A stretch of 64,000 bases of DNA from Pseudomonas fluorescens (GCF_001648775.1 NZ_LVEJ01000016.1:1-64000), one strand, 5' to 3'; counted from the first letter of the stretch, positions 29,169-41,443 are shown. Numbers and translations: made by a program. The notes: generated by a model from the sequence alone, not told the origin.

Positions 29169-29466
29169 ATTGGTTTATTCCAGACCCAGAATTTTGTCAG
29201 ACAAAAAACCGTCGAATCAGCCCCGCCGCGCCGCTGAATCGCATCAGTAACGCCGGTAACACTCCCCTCGTAACATTGCGGTAACACACGCAATTGACTT
29301 CCTGTTGGCTCATCACGACTATAGGCGTCCCGCTGCCGCCAACCCGGCACATACGGGCGCAATCCAGGCCTTATAAGCACGACAAAAGAGCGTGCGCCTG
29401 AGTAGATGAAGAATCACGCGCGTTACTCGCAGTAGTTTCCAGAGCGCCTGAACGAGGATTTTTTAC
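29169..29466 (+). promoter_or_regulatory. panB upstream region
   Basis: A 298-nt gap with no supported gene. TTGACT at about 29292 followed 17 nt later by GACTAT is a weak promoter candidate; a repeated CGTAACA/GGTAACA motif lies just upstream (about 29269-29287). The panB ribosome-binding site is a GAGGA about 10 nt before the ATG. Confidence 0.4.
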
Positions 29467-30267
29467 ATGCCAGCCATCACCCTGACCACGCTCCAGAGCC
29501 TCAAGCAGAAAGGTGAAAAGATCACCATGCTGACCTGCTATGACGCGACCTTCGCCCATGCCTGCAACGAGGCCGGTGTCGAAGTGCTGCTGGTGGGCGA
29601 CTCCCTCGGCATGGTCCTGCAAGGTCACGACAGCACATTGCCGGTGACCACCGCAGAAATGGCCTACCACACCGCGTGCGTCAAACGCGGCAACACCGAC
29701 GCGCTGATCCTCGCCGATCTGCCGTTCATGGCCAACGCCACCCTCGAACAAACCCTGAGCAACAGCGCCATGCTGATGCAGGCCGGTGCGCACATGGTCA
29801 AAGTCGAAGGTCAGCTGTGGCTGGCCGAGTCGATCCGTCTGCTCGCCGAGCGAGGTGTGCCGGTGTGTGCGCACATGGGCCTGACCCCGCAAGCGGTGAA
29901 CATTCTCGGTGGCTATAAAGTGCAGGGGCGCAACGAGAACCAGGCGCGGCAGATGCGTGCCGATGCGATCTCTCTGGAACAGGCCGGCGCGGCGATGCTG
30001 CTGCTCGAATGCGTGCCGAGCGAACTGGCGGCAGAAATCAGCCAGGCAGTGAAGATCCCGGTCATCGGCATCGGCGCCGGCAACGCCACTGACGGCCAGG
30101 TCCTGGTGCTGCACGACATGCTCGGCCTGTCGATCACTGGCCGCGTGCCGAAGTTCGTGAAGAACTTCATGCACGGTCAGGACAGCATCCAGTCCGCGCT
30201 GAAGGCTTATGTCAGCGAAGTCAAAGCCACCACGTTCCCAGGCATCGAACACGGATTCTCTGCATGA
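29467..30267 (+). CDS. panB: 3-methyl-2-oxobutanoate hydroxymethyltransferase
   Basis: A 266-residue TIM-barrel enzyme that transfers a one-carbon unit from methylene-THF to 2-oxoisovalerate, giving ketopantoate for pantothenate and CoA. It has the metal-binding [19 protein letters not shown] segment, the catalytic glutamate region [11 protein letters not shown] and the [18 protein letters not shown] motif. It overlaps panC by ATGA. Its substrate comes from the ilv pathway also encoded in this window. Confidence 0.97.
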   Translation: MPAITLTTLQSLKQKGEKITMLTCYDATFAHACNEAGVEVLLVGDSLGMVLQGHDSTLPVTTAEMAYHTACVKRGNTDALILADLPFMANATLEQTLSNSAMLMQAGAHMVKVEGQLWLAESIRLLAERGVPVCAHMGLTPQAVNILGGYKVQGRNENQARQMRADAISLEQAGAAMLLLECVPSELAAEISQAVKIPVIGIGAGNATDGQVLVLHDMLGLSITGRVPKFVKNFMHGQDSIQSALKAYVSEVKATTFPGIEHGFSA

Positions 30268-31124
30268 ACACCGTTAAAACCGTACGCGAACTGCGCGCCG
30301 CTGTCGCCCGCGCCCGCAGTGAAGGCAAGCGCATCGGCTTTGTGCCGACCATGGGCAACCTGCACAGCGGTCACGTCGCACTGATCACCAAAGCCACGCA
30401 ACGCGTGGATTTCGTGGTGGCGAGTATCTTCGTCAACCCGCTGCAATTCGGCGCCGGCGAAGACCTCGACAAATACCCGCGCACCTTGGCGGCGGACCAG
30501 GAAAAACTTCTCGAAGCCGGGTGTTCCCTGCTGTTCGCGCCAACGGTCGAGGAAATGTACCCCGACGGCATGGCCGGGCAGACCCGGGTCAGCGTGCCGC
30601 AATTGTCCGAAGGCCTGTGTGGCGCCAGCCGTCCGGGGCACTTTGAAGGTGTCGCGACAGTCGTCAGCAAGCTGTTCAACATGGTCCAGCCGGATCTGGC
30701 GATTTTCGGCCAGAAGGATTACCAGCAACTGGCGGTGATCCGCGCGCTGGTGCATGACCTCAATATGCCGATCCAGATCATTGGCGAGCCGACCGTACGC
30801 GCCCCTGACGGCTTGGCGCTGTCGTCGCGCAACGGTTTCCTCAGCGAAGAGCAACGCGCCGTGGCGCCGGTGGTCTATCGCTCGCTGAGCAACATTGCCG
30901 AATCGATCAAGCAGGGTGAACGCGACTTCCCGGCACTGATCGGTGCTCAGGTGCAGCAGTTGGAAGCTGCGGGGCTGCGTCCGGACTATCTGGAAATCCG
31001 CCATGCGCTGACCCTGCGTCCGGCGATGGCTGAAGACCGTGATCTGGTAATTCTGGCGGCGGCGTTCCTTGGCACTACGCGGTTGATCGATAACCTGCAC
31101 CTGAATCTCGATACGCCGGTTTAA
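30264..31124 (+). CDS. panC: Pantoate-beta-alanine ligase
   Basis: A 286-residue ATP-dependent synthetase joining pantoate and beta-alanine. It has [16 protein letters not shown] (HIGH-type adenylate motif), [17 protein letters not shown] and the KMSKS-like [13 protein letters not shown]. Coupled to panB through an ATGA overlap; panD follows after a REP doublet. Confidence 0.97.
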   Translation: MNTVKTVRELRAAVARARSEGKRIGFVPTMGNLHSGHVALITKATQRVDFVVASIFVNPLQFGAGEDLDKYPRTLAADQEKLLEAGCSLLFAPTVEEMYPDGMAGQTRVSVPQLSEGLCGASRPGHFEGVATVVSKLFNMVQPDLAIFGQKDYQQLAVIRALVHDLNMPIQIIGEPTVRAPDGLALSSRNGFLSEEQRAVAPVVYRSLSNIAESIKQGERDFPALIGAQVQQLEAAGLRPDYLEIRHALTLRPAMAEDRDLVILAAAFLGTTRLIDNLHLNLDTPV

Positions 31125-31140
31125 GCCTCACCGATAACCT

Positions 31141-31228
31141 GTGGGAGTGAGCTTGCTCACGAATGCAATCTGTCAGCTGACGTAAATATCGACTGACATG
31201 ACGCCTTCGCGAGCAAGCTCGCTCCCAC
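31141..31228. repeat. REP doublet 4 (converging, GAGCTTGCTC variant)
   Basis: Arms at 31141-31163 and 31206-31228, spacer 42 nt. The left arm has two compensating changes (GTGAGC ... GCTCAC), keeping its own palindrome intact. Confidence 0.9.
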
Positions 31229-31329
31229 AGGTTTTTTTGTGTTTTAAAGATCTGGTTTCAGCTGTATTGCCGCCTTAAAAGCCTTCGGGCACACTGCCCG
31301 CCGTTCGATTCCAACCCGGGAAATTCCTC

Positions 31330-31710
31330 ATGCACGCGATCATGCTCAAGGCCAAACTGCACCGCGCCGAAGTCACCCACGCGGTGCTCGATTACGAAGG
31401 TTCGTGCGCCATCGATGGCGAGTGGCTGGACTTGTCCGGCATCCGTGAGTACGAGCAGATCCAGATTTACAACGTCGACAACGGCGAGCGTTTCACCACC
31501 TACGCGATTCGTGGCGAAGAAGGCTCGCGGATGATTTCGGTTAACGGCGCCGCCGCGCACAAAGCCAAGGTCGGCGACCGGGTGATCATTTGCGCTTACG
31601 CTCATTACAGCGAAGCGGAACTGCTCAACTTCAAGCCGCGCATGCTCTACATGGCAGCGGGCAATGAACTGAGCCACACCAGCAACGCCATCCCGGTTCA
31701 AGTCGCCTGA
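31330..31710 (+). CDS. panD: Aspartate 1-decarboxylase
   Basis: A 126-residue pyruvoyl enzyme making beta-alanine from aspartate for pantothenate synthesis. The proenzyme self-cleaves between G24 and S25 (YEGS), generating the pyruvoyl group at S25; K9 and the [17 protein letters not shown] region are present. Length is standard. Separated from panBC by a REP doublet. Confidence 0.97.
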   Translation: MHAIMLKAKLHRAEVTHAVLDYEGSCAIDGEWLDLSGIREYEQIQIYNVDNGERFTTYAIRGEEGSRMISVNGAAAHKAKVGDRVIICAYAHYSEAELLNFKPRMLYMAAGNELSHTSNAIPVQVA

Positions 31711-31932
31711 TCCCCCCGCCCCGCTCCGTTTGTCGGACGATTTGTAACTGCGATGTTAAAAAAGTACCGGAAACAGGTCAGACAAAGTCAAGACAGATCG
31801 CAGCGCGAGGTTTACTGTATTCGCCCTGCGCCAATAAATCGTGTCGACGCAGTTTGACCCCGCGCCCAAACATGGCGTGGCGGTCTGTTCAGTGTTCAAA
31901 AGGCCGTTCAAGTAAAAAGGAAAACCGCAGCG

Positions 31933-33597
31933 ATGGCGTACTACCGCACTCCTCACGACGTTACCGCTCTGCCCGCCTGGCAAGCGTTGAAAGATCACCG
32001 CCAAGCCATGCAGGATTTCAGCATGCGCGAAGCCTTCAACGCCGATCCGCAGCGCTTCAATCAGTTCACCCTCAGCAGCTGCGGGCTGTTTCTCGATTAT
32101 TCGAAGAATTTGATCAACGCCCAGACCCGCAATCTGCTGGTGGGTCTGGCCAATGAAGTCGATCTGAAAGGCGCGATCAAGGCGCTGTTCGACGGCGAAA
32201 TCGTCAACGCTTCCGAAGGCCGCCCGGCGCTGCACACCGCCCTGCGCCGTCCGGTGGGCGACAAACTTTCGGTCAACGGCGTCAACGTGATGCCGGAAGT
32301 CCACAAGGTCTTGAACCAGATCACTGATCTGGTCGGCCGCATCCACGACGGTCTGTGGCGCGGTTACACCGAGAAGCCGATCACCGACGTGGTCAACATC
32401 GGCATCGGCGGCTCGTTCCTCGGTCCTGAACTGGTTTCTGAAGCACTGCTGTCGTACGCGCAGAAAGGCGTGCGTTGCCACTATCTGGCGAACATCGATG
32501 GCAGTGAGTTCCACGAGCTGACGCAGAAACTGCGCGCCGAAACCACGCTGTTCATCGTTTCGTCGAAGTCGTTCAACACCCTCGAAACCCTGAAGAATGC
32601 GCAGGCTGCCCGTGCCTGGTACCTGGCGCAGGGCGGTTCCGAAGCCGAGCTGTATCGTCACTTCATCGCCGTATCGAGCAACAACGCAGCGGCCGTTGCG
32701 TTCGGTATCCGCGAAGAAAACATCTTCCCGATGTGGGACTGGGTCGGCGGGCGTTACTCGCTGTGGTCGGCGATTGGTTTGCCGATTGCCTTGGCCATCG
32801 GCATGTCCAACTTCAAGGAGCTGTTGTCCGGTGCCTACACCATGGACCAGCACTTCCAGACCGCGCCGTTCGAACAGAACATGCCGGTGCTGCTGGCCCT
32901 GCTCGGCGTGTGGTACGGCAACTTCTGGGGCGCGCAAAGCCACGCGATCCTGCCGTACGACCATTACCTGCGCAACATCACCAAGCACTTGCAACAACTG
33001 GACATGGAATCCAACGGCAAGAGCGTGCGTCAGGACGGCACTTCGGTGTCGACCGACACGGGGCCGGTGATCTGGGGCGGCGTCGGCTGCAACGGTCAGC
33101 ATGCCTACCACCAGTTGCTGCACCAAGGCACCCAGCTGATCCCGGCCGATTTCATTGTGCCGATCGTCAGCTTCAACCCGGTCTCCGATCACCACCAGTG
33201 GCTGTACGCCAACTGCCTGTCGCAGAGCCAAGCGCTGATGCTCGGCAAGACCTTGCCGGAAGCCGAAGCCGAACTGCGCGACAAGGGCATGAGCGAAGAG
33301 CAAGTGCATAAACTTGCGCCGCACAAAGTGATTCCGGGCAACCGTCCGAGCAACACCCTTGTGGTTGAACGCATCAGCCCGCGTCGTCTCGGCGCGCTGG
33401 TTGCCATGTATGAGCACAAAGTGTTCGTACAGAGCGTGGTCTGGGGCATCAACGCCTTCGACCAGTGGGGCGTGGAACTGGGCAAAGAGTTGGGCAAGGG
33501 CGTTTACAACCGTCTGGTCGGCAGCGATGAAACCACCGCTGATGATCCGTCCACTCAGGGCCTGATCAACTACTTCCGCGGTCGTCACCGCGGGTGA
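31933..33597 (+). CDS. pgi: Glucose-6-phosphate isomerase
   Basis: A 554-residue enzyme interconverting glucose-6-phosphate and fructose-6-phosphate. In Pseudomonas it works mainly in the gluconeogenic direction of the EDEMP cycle. It has [14 protein letters not shown], the phosphosugar-binding [10 protein letters not shown], the signature region [15 protein letters not shown] and the catalytic-His region [15 protein letters not shown]. Preceded by AAAAAGG and followed by a strong hairpin. Confidence 0.97.
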   Translation: MAYYRTPHDVTALPAWQALKDHRQAMQDFSMREAFNADPQRFNQFTLSSCGLFLDYSKNLINAQTRNLLVGLANEVDLKGAIKALFDGEIVNASEGRPALHTALRRPVGDKLSVNGVNVMPEVHKVLNQITDLVGRIHDGLWRGYTEKPITDVVNIGIGGSFLGPELVSEALLSYAQKGVRCHYLANIDGSEFHELTQKLRAETTLFIVSSKSFNTLETLKNAQAARAWYLAQGGSEAELYRHFIAVSSNNAAAVAFGIREENIFPMWDWVGGRYSLWSAIGLPIALAIGMSNFKELLSGAYTMDQHFQTAPFEQNMPVLLALLGVWYGNFWGAQSHAILPYDHYLRNITKHLQQLDMESNGKSVRQDGTSVSTDTGPVIWGGVGCNGQHAYHQLLHQGTQLIPADFIVPIVSFNPVSDHHQWLYANCLSQSQALMLGKTLPEAEAELRDKGMSEEQVHKLAPHKVIPGNRPSNTLVVERISPRRLGALVAMYEHKVFVQSVVWGINAFDQWGVELGKELGKGVYNRLVGSDETTADDPSTQGLINYFRGRHRG

Positions 33598-33601
33598 TGT
33601 G

Positions 33602-33636
33602 AATGGGTTGCCCACAATTCCAGTGGGCAACCCATT
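33602..33636 (+). terminator. Hairpin after pgi
   Basis: Perfect 14-bp stem AATGGGTTGCCCAC / GTGGGCAACCCATT with a 7-nt loop, 5 nt after the pgi stop. The following T run is short (TTT), so it may also be a 3' stabiliser. Confidence 0.7.
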
Positions 33637-33642
33637 TCCAAT

Positions 33643-33730
33643 GTGGGAGCGAGCCTGCTCGCGAATGCGGTGTGTCATTCAGCATAATTGTTGACTGACA
33701 CACCGCATTCGCGAGCAGGCTCGCTCCCAC
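33643..33730. repeat. REP doublet 5 (converging, GAGCCTGCTC variant)
   Basis: Arms at 33643-33665 and 33708-33730, spacer 42 nt. The spacer itself contains a TGTGTC ... GACACA inverted repeat. Confidence 0.92.
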
Positions 33731-33811
33731 AGTGGTTTTACGCATGACTTGAACCTCTGCATCGCTCGGCGCATCTTTATCCTTGTCGCACCACAAGAAT
33801 AAGGAACCGTC

Positions 33812-35749
<1,938 letters not shown>

Positions 35750-35800
35750 CACTTCGGGCGCGGTCAACTGGCCGCGCCTGCCCTTCGTCATTGAGTGGTC

Positions 35801-36673
35801 ATGGAATTCATCCGCAGTCGCATTGAAAACCAACTCATGAGCCTGACCGGGCTGTCGCTCGGCCAACTCGATCTGGAAAATCCCAAGGGCGATCCCGGCC
35901 TGTTCGGCCCCGACTCGGTCAGCTGGCAGGTGCACGGTGATTTCAGCAGCATGTTGATCGGCGGCATCAGTGCCCTGTTGCTGCAAGCCTTGCATCCGCT
36001 GGCACTGGCCGGGGTTTGGGATCATTCGAACTTTCGTCAAGACATGCTCGGGCGTTTGCGCCGTACCAGTCAGTTTGTTTCCGGCACCACGTTTGGTTCA
36101 CGCCGGGATGCCGACTGGTTGATCGAGAAGGTGCGCACCATTCACCTGCAAGTGGTCGGCACTGCGCCGGATGGCCGGCCCTACGCGGCGAGCGACCCGG
36201 ATTTGCTCACGTGGGTGCACGTGGCCGAGGTCAGCAACTTCCTCGCCGCGCATTTGCGCTACCGCAATCGGCAATTGTCGCTGGCGGATCAGGATCGTTA
36301 TTACGCCGAGATCGCGGTGATTGCCGAGCGTCTGGGCGCGCGGGATGTGCCGAAATCGCGGCAAGCCGTGGCGGATTATCTGCAACGCATGCGCCCGCAG
36401 TTGCTGTGCGATGAGCGCAGCCGCGAAGTCTTGCGCCTGCTGCTCGACGCGCCAGCGCCGAGTGTTTTGGCGCGGCCATTTGGCGATCTGATGATGAAGG
36501 CCGGCATCGACCTGCTGCCGGACTGGGCCAGCGACATGCTCGATGTCCGTCAGAGCTCGTTGCAACGCCAACTGATTCGCGCCAGCGTCAGACGCAGCGC
36601 GCCGATGCTGCGCTGGGCGATGCGCAATGGCTCGGTGCAACGCGCCAAACGCCGAATGGGCTTGCTGACCTAA
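35801..36673 (+). CDS. MpaB-like oxygenase (DUF2236)
   Basis: A 290-residue protein of the DUF2236/MpaB family, related to heme-dependent latex-clearing oxygenases. Family-like segments are ALHPLALAGVWDHSNF, RRTSQFVSGTTFGSR, DLLTWVHVAEVSNFLAAH and a C-terminal LLPDWASDML. H and R residues in the first segments are candidates for heme or metal contact. ATG at 35801 is preferred to the GTG at 35795. Physiological substrate unknown. Confidence 0.85.
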   Translation: MEFIRSRIENQLMSLTGLSLGQLDLENPKGDPGLFGPDSVSWQVHGDFSSMLIGGISALLLQALHPLALAGVWDHSNFRQDMLGRLRRTSQFVSGTTFGSRRDADWLIEKVRTIHLQVVGTAPDGRPYAASDPDLLTWVHVAEVSNFLAAHLRYRNRQLSLADQDRYYAEIAVIAERLGARDVPKSRQAVADYLQRMRPQLLCDERSREVLRLLLDAPAPSVLARPFGDLMMKAGIDLLPDWASDMLDVRQSSLQRQLIRASVRRSAPMLRWAMRNGSVQRAKRRMGLLT

Positions 36674-36677
36674 AAGC

Positions 36678-36742
36678 TTCGCGAGCAGGCTCGCTCCCAC
36701 ATTTGGAATGCATTCCCATGTGGGAGCGAGTCTGCTCGCGAA
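36678..36742. repeat. REP doublet 6 (diverging arrangement)
   Basis: The inverted arm (36678-36700) comes first and the direct arm (36720-36742) second, spacer 19 nt: opposite to the converging doublets. The second arm carries GAGTCTGCTC. It starts 5 nt after the MpaB-like stop. Confidence 0.9.
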
Positions 36743-36811
36743 GCCAGCACCTCGGTTACCCGCCAAGCTGCTAAACTCCCGCGCCCCCATTCTCACCAGC
36801 AAGGCGCCCGC

Positions 36812-37828
36812 ATGTCTTCCTTGAATCAGGCGCTGCGCGCCGCCCTCGATCAACGCCAGGACTTGCTCGCTGAGCTGCACCGCCAGGGCACCGATTGCTA
36901 TCGGCTGTTCCACGGCAGCCAGGAAGGCGCTGGCGGTTTGACCATCGACCGCTACGGCCCGCAACTGCTGGTGCAAAGCTTCCACCAGACGCTGGAGCGT
37001 GACGACCTGCTGCAACTGCACGCCTTGGTCAATCAGACGCTGGGCCTGGAAACCTTGCTGGTTTACAACGACCGTTCCCGCGGCAACTCGCGCATCGACC
37101 GTGAAGATACGGTCTACAAAGCCGACGACGCTGCGCTGGTCGATCTGATCGGTCACGAATGGGGCCTCAACTACCGCGTGCGCGGCCGCCACGCCGGCCA
37201 GGATCCATTGCTGTTCCTCGACCTGCGCAACACCCGTGGCTGGGTCAAGGATCACGCCAATGGCAAAAGCGTGCTCAACCTGTTCGCCTATACCTGCGGC
37301 GTCGGCCTCAGTGCAGCCGCCGGTGGCGCACGCGAGGTGTGCAACCTGGACTTCGCCGAAGGTAATCTGGCGGTCGGTCGCGAAAACGGTCTGCTCAACC
37401 CGCAACTGCCCGAGATGCAGTTCATCCAGTCCGATTATTTTCCGGCCATCCGTCAACTCGCCGGTCTGCCGATCAGCCAGCGTCGCGGACAGAAACTGCC
37501 GAGCTATCAGCGTCTGGAACAGCGCCAGTTCGATCTGGTCCTGCTCGATCCGCCGGCCTGGGCCAAGAGCGCGTTCGGCACCGTCGACTTGCTGCGCGAC
37601 TATCAGAGCCTGCTCAAACCGGCCCTGCTGACCACCGCCGACAATGGCGTACTGATCTGCTGCAACAACCTGGCGAAAGTCAGCATGGACGACTGGCGCG
37701 AACAGGTCCTGCGTTGCGCCGAGAAGGCCGGCCGTCCGGTGCGCGAGTGGAGCGTGATGACCCCAGGCGCCGACTTCCCGTCCATGGACCAGCAACCGCC
37801 GCTGAAAACCCTGATCCTGCAGCTCTGA
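36812..37828 (+). CDS. Class I SAM-dependent rRNA methyltransferase (RlmI-like)
   Basis: A 338-residue methyltransferase related to RlmI (23S rRNA m5C1962). It has the SAM-binding VLNLFAYTCGVGLSAAAGGA motif and a catalytic VLLDPPAWAKS motif. It is about 60 residues shorter than E. coli RlmI (396) and the N-terminus does not show an obvious full PUA domain, so the exact target base is uncertain. The ATG follows a weak ribosome-binding site. Confidence 0.85.
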   Translation: MSSLNQALRAALDQRQDLLAELHRQGTDCYRLFHGSQEGAGGLTIDRYGPQLLVQSFHQTLERDDLLQLHALVNQTLGLETLLVYNDRSRGNSRIDREDTVYKADDAALVDLIGHEWGLNYRVRGRHAGQDPLLFLDLRNTRGWVKDHANGKSVLNLFAYTCGVGLSAAAGGAREVCNLDFAEGNLAVGRENGLLNPQLPEMQFIQSDYFPAIRQLAGLPISQRRGQKLPSYQRLEQRQFDLVLLDPPAWAKSAFGTVDLLRDYQSLLKPALLTTADNGVLICCNNLAKVSMDDWREQVLRCAEKAGRPVREWSVMTPGADFPSMDQQPPLKTLILQL

Positions 37829-37857
37829 AGCGCTCGCGCGGCGGACAACTATCCAAT

Positions 37858-37945
37858 GTGGGAGCGAGCTTGCTCGCGAAGGCGTCGTTTCAGTCGGCAT
37901 ATTTATCAACTGAACGACCGCTTTCGCGAGCAAGCTCGCTCCCAC
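37858..37945. repeat. REP doublet 7 (converging, GAGCTTGCTC variant)
   Basis: Arms at 37858-37880 and 37923-37945, spacer 42 nt, between the methyltransferase and DUF748 genes. Confidence 0.92.
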
Positions 37946-38047
37946 AGTGTTTTGTGGTTAAAGAGAAATCTGAACAATCCTGCAGCACGGCTATTACTTC
38001 GGAACCAGAATCGCGTGCCATACTCCAAGGCACTCCGATTCAGACAG

Positions 38048-40999
38048 ATGAAGCCGCACATGCCCAAAGGATTGATTCGCGCGATTGGCGCCTTGTTGAC
38101 TGCTCTGGCCCTCTACAGCCTGCTGGGGTTTCTGATTTTGCCGGGCATCGCCCTGCGTGTGGCCAATCAACAACTGGCCAATTACGCGACGGTGCCGGCA
38201 CATATCCAGCGCATCGAGCTCAACCCGTTCAGCCTTGAAGTCACCCTGTGGGGCCTGGTCATCGGCGAGCCGGGCAAGGAGCAGATCGGCTTCGAACGTC
38301 TGTACGCCGACTTGCAAATCGACAGCCTGTGGACCAAGGCCCTGCATCTGGCCAACATCGAACTGGACAAACCGAAGAGCGAAATCCTCTTCGCCAAAGA
38401 CGGCAAGCTCAACCTGCTGGGCCTGTTCAATGTGCCGGCCAGTGAACCCACCCCGGCCGATCCGAATGCCAAACCGTTCCCGCTGCGCATCGACAACATC
38501 AAACTGGCCGGCGGCGTCGTGCACTTTCAGGACGTGCGCCCCAGCGAGCCGATCGAATTCCTCTACGACGACCTCAGCTTCGAACTGAAAAACCTCAGTA
38601 CCCTGCCCGAAGACAGCGCCGACATGACCCTGGTCGCCATCGGCCCCGCTGGCGGGCGCATCGACTGGAGCGGCAACTTCAGCCTGATCCCGTTCACCTC
38701 CGAAGGCACCCTCAAAGTCACCGACGGCAAGATGAAAGCCTTTTGGCCTTACGTGCGTGACTCGGTGCCGCTGGTACTGGAAGACGGCGTGATCAGCCTC
38801 AGCACCGAATACAAACTCAACCTGTCGAAAGAAACCGAACTACTGCTGAACAACGTGGCGGTGAGCATCGCGCCTTTCGCGATCAAGGCACCCGATGGAC
38901 GCCCGCTGGCCAAGCTCGAACGCCTCGACGTCAGCGAAACCTCGGTGGATCTGGCCAGACAACAAGTGGTGGTCGGCAAGATTCGCAGCCAGAAACTGGA
39001 AACCTGGGCCGCCCTCGAAGCCGACGGCCAACTGGACTGGCAGAAACTGTTCGCCAGCCAACCATCGAAACCCGCCGCCAAAGCCGCTGCTGAACCCGCG
39101 AGCACACCGGCCGCTGCCGATTCGCCGAAGCCTGAACCGGGCGCACCGAGCAAGCCATGGCAAGTGCTGCTCAAAGACGTGCAATTGCGCGACTACACCG
39201 TGCATCTTGCCGACCGCTCAGCGACGCCTGCGGTGGCACTGGATGTCACCCCGCTGAACATCGATCTGCAGGATTTCGACAGCCTCAACGGCTCGCCCTT
39301 CAAGCTCAGGCTCGACAGCGGTCTGGGCAAGCAAGGCAAAGTCAGTGCCGACGGCACGGTCAATCTTGCCCCGGTCAACGCCCAGCTCAACGTGAAAACC
39401 TCGGACATCGACCTGCGCGTCGCGCAGTCCTACATCAACCCGTTCATTCGTCTGGAACTGCGCAGCGGCATGCTCGGCAGTGACCTGAAGGTCAACCTCA
39501 AGAGCACCGAACCGCTGGCGCTCAGCGTCACCGGCCGCGCGCAGATCGATCAACTGCACACCCTCGACACCCTGAAAACCCGCGACTTCCTCAAGTGGCA
39601 ACAAGTGGTGGTCGAGGGCCTGAACTATCAGCATGGCGACAGTCTGTCGATCGACAAGATCAACCTGTTCCAGCCGTACGCGCGGTTCATGATCAACGAT
39701 GACCGCACCACCAACATTGACGATCTGCTGATTCCGCAGCCCGCCGACAGTGGTGCAAAAAGTACCGCTGCGAAACCGGCCAGCAATGACAAACCGCTGG
39801 GCATTCACATCGGTGGCATCGCCATCAACGACGGCTCGGCCAACTTCGCCGACTTCAGCCTGACGCCGAACTTCGCCACGGCGGTCCAGCAGCTCAATGG
39901 CCAGATCGGCACCATCGACAGCCGTCAGGCAAAACCGGCCAGCGTCGACATCAAGGGCAAAGTCGATCGTTATGCACCGGTGACCATCAAAGGCGCGGTC
40001 AATCCGTTCGACCCGATGGCCAGCCTCGACATCGCCACCAGTTTCAAACGCGTCGAACTCACCACGCTGACGCCCTACTCCGGCAAATTCGCCGGGTACC
40101 GCATCCGCAAGGGTCGGCTCAATCTCGACCTGCATTACCTGATCACCAAGGGCCAGCTCAAAGCCGAAAACAAAGTGGTGGTCGAGCAGTTGCAGCTCGG
40201 TGAAAAGGTCGACAGCCCGGATGCCGTGAGCCTGCCGCTGAAACTGGCGATTGCCCTGCTCAAGGACGTCGACGGCAAGATCTCCATCGAGTTGCCGGTG
40301 ACCGGCGACTTGAACAACCCGCAGTTCAGCGTGATGCCGATTGTCTGGCAGACCTTGCGCAACCTGATCGTCAAAGCCGCTGCCGCACCATTCAAAATGA
40401 TTGGCGGGTTGATCAGTGGCGGCGGCTCCGAAGACCTTGGCACTGTTTCGTTTGCACCAGGTTCCAGCGAGTTGAGCAAGGATGCCGAAGCGGCGCTGGT
40501 CAAACTCTCTCAAGCACTGAAGGAGCGTCCGGCCCTGCGCCTGGAAATCGAAGGCACCGCGGCCAAGAGCAGTGACGGTCCGTTGATCGCCGAGCAGCGT
40601 CTGGAACGTGAATACCAGTACAACTACTACAAGATGCTGCAGCGTCGTGGCGATAAAGTCCCGGCTCAGGCGTCGTTGCTGCAAGTGCCTGACAGCGAGA
40701 AAGGTCCGCTGCTCGAAGGCATCTATCGCACCCGCCTGAAAATTCAGCCACCGGCGGAATGGAAGGATCTGGGCAAGGAAGAACGCACGGCGAAGATGCG
40801 CGAAGGGGTGATTCAGTTCTGGAGTGGCAGCGACGTGCTGCTGCGTCAGTTGGGGCAGGACCGCGCCAGCAGCATCAAGGATTATCTGGTCGACAAAGGC
40901 CAACTGGCAGACGACCGCGTCTACTTCATCGACGCCAATCTCGGTGAAGCCGAGAGCGATGGCCGCGTGGTGACGCAAATGCATCTGGATGCCGAATGA
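38048..40999 (+). CDS. Large DUF748 (AsmA-like) envelope protein
   Basis: A 983-residue protein with one N-terminal transmembrane helix (about 10-32) and a long periplasmic part of repeated beta-rich AsmA/DUF748 modules (for example LPLRIDNIKLAGGVVHFQD and GIHIGGIAINDGSANFADF). The Ala/Pro-rich stretch near 350-375 is a linker. The C-terminus has an OmpA-like segment (VSFAPGSSELSKDAEAALVK ... LRLEIEG) that could contact peptidoglycan. The architecture fits the inner-to-outer-membrane bridge families (AsmA, TamB, YhdP), so lipid transport is a reasonable inference. An ATG at 38060 is an alternative start. Overlaps the next gene by ATGA. Confidence 0.85.
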   Translation: MKPHMPKGLIRAIGALLTALALYSLLGFLILPGIALRVANQQLANYATVPAHIQRIELNPFSLEVTLWGLVIGEPGKEQIGFERLYADLQIDSLWTKALHLANIELDKPKSEILFAKDGKLNLLGLFNVPASEPTPADPNAKPFPLRIDNIKLAGGVVHFQDVRPSEPIEFLYDDLSFELKNLSTLPEDSADMTLVAIGPAGGRIDWSGNFSLIPFTSEGTLKVTDGKMKAFWPYVRDSVPLVLEDGVISLSTEYKLNLSKETELLLNNVAVSIAPFAIKAPDGRPLAKLERLDVSETSVDLARQQVVVGKIRSQKLETWAALEADGQLDWQKLFASQPSKPAAKAAAEPASTPAAADSPKPEPGAPSKPWQVLLKDVQLRDYTVHLADRSATPAVALDVTPLNIDLQDFDSLNGSPFKLRLDSGLGKQGKVSADGTVNLAPVNAQLNVKTSDIDLRVAQSYINPFIRLELRSGMLGSDLKVNLKSTEPLALSVTGRAQIDQLHTLDTLKTRDFLKWQQVVVEGLNYQHGDSLSIDKINLFQPYARFMINDDRTTNIDDLLIPQPADSGAKSTAAKPASNDKPLGIHIGGIAINDGSANFADFSLTPNFATAVQQLNGQIGTIDSRQAKPASVDIKGKVDRYAPVTIKGAVNPFDPMASLDIATSFKRVELTTLTPYSGKFAGYRIRKGRLNLDLHYLITKGQLKAENKVVVEQLQLGEKVDSPDAVSLPLKLAIALLKDVDGKISIELPVTGDLNNPQFSVMPIVWQTLRNLIVKAAAAPFKMIGGLISGGGSEDLGTVSFAPGSSELSKDAEAALVKLSQALKERPALRLEIEGTAAKSSDGPLIAEQRLEREYQYNYYKMLQRRGDKVPAQASLLQVPDSEKGPLLEGIYRTRLKIQPPAEWKDLGKEERTAKMREGVIQFWSGSDVLLRQLGQDRASSIKDYLVDKGQLADDRVYFIDANLGEAESDGRVVTQMHLDAE

Positions 41000-41295
41000 T
41001 GAAACTACAGTGGCTGGCCTTGATCGCAATGACGCTCGCGGCCAGTCACGCCTCGGCGTCCGACACGCTGCGCTGTGGCAGCCAATTGATCAGCCTCGGC
41101 GACCGCTCCAGCGAAGTCCTGCAAAAGTGTGGTGAACCGGTCAGCCGCGATGCGTTGGGCTACAAACGCAGCGCCAATCGCCGCGAGGAGTTTCAGGTCG
41201 AGGAATGGACCTACGGCCCGAGCAACGGCATGTACCAATACCTGCGCTTCGAAGGCAATCGCCTGCGCCAGATCACCAGCAAACGCGGTAACTAA
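40996..41295 (+). CDS. DUF2845 domain periplasmic protein
   Basis: A 99-residue protein with a signal peptide (cleaved near SHASA|S) and a DUF2845 domain with two cysteines in CGSQLISLGDRSSEVLQKCG, which could form a disulfide, then EEWTYGPSNGMYQYLRFEGN. This pattern resembles the small SmpA/BamE-type fold. The first ATG overlaps the DUF748 stop; a second ATG follows at 40999. Coupling suggests it works with the DUF748 protein, but function is unknown. Confidence 0.83.
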   Translation: MMKLQWLALIAMTLAASHASASDTLRCGSQLISLGDRSSEVLQKCGEPVSRDALGYKRSANRREEFQVEEWTYGPSNGMYQYLRFEGNRLRQITSKRGN

Positions 41296-41312
41296 ACCAA
41301 CACCAACCCCCT

Positions 41313-41399
41313 GTGGGAGCGAGCTTGCTCGCGAAGGCGTCTGGTCAGTCGAGTCCATTGTGACTGGCATACCGCTTTCGCGAGCAAGCTCGCTCCCAC
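41313..41399. repeat. REP doublet 8 (converging, GAGCTTGCTC variant)
   Basis: Arms at 41313-41335 and 41377-41399, spacer 41 nt, 17 nt after the DUF2845 stop. Confidence 0.92.
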
Positions 41400-41443
41400 A
41401 ATTGTTTTGTGGTGCCCTTTGATCCTTTCGTCTCTGAAATAGA

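Noticed and set aside
31756..33678. 640-codon minus-strand frame opposite pgi
   Set aside because: It extends into the REP element and terminator; pgi is unambiguous on the other strand.
36098..37945. 615-codon minus-strand frame across the MpaB-like and methyltransferase genes
   Set aside because: It reads through two REP copies and two well-supported genes; composition is that of a shadow frame.
39218..41029. 603-codon minus-strand frame opposite the DUF748 gene
   Set aside because: Antisense shadow; the DUF748 reading has a membrane helix, family motifs and a coupled downstream gene.
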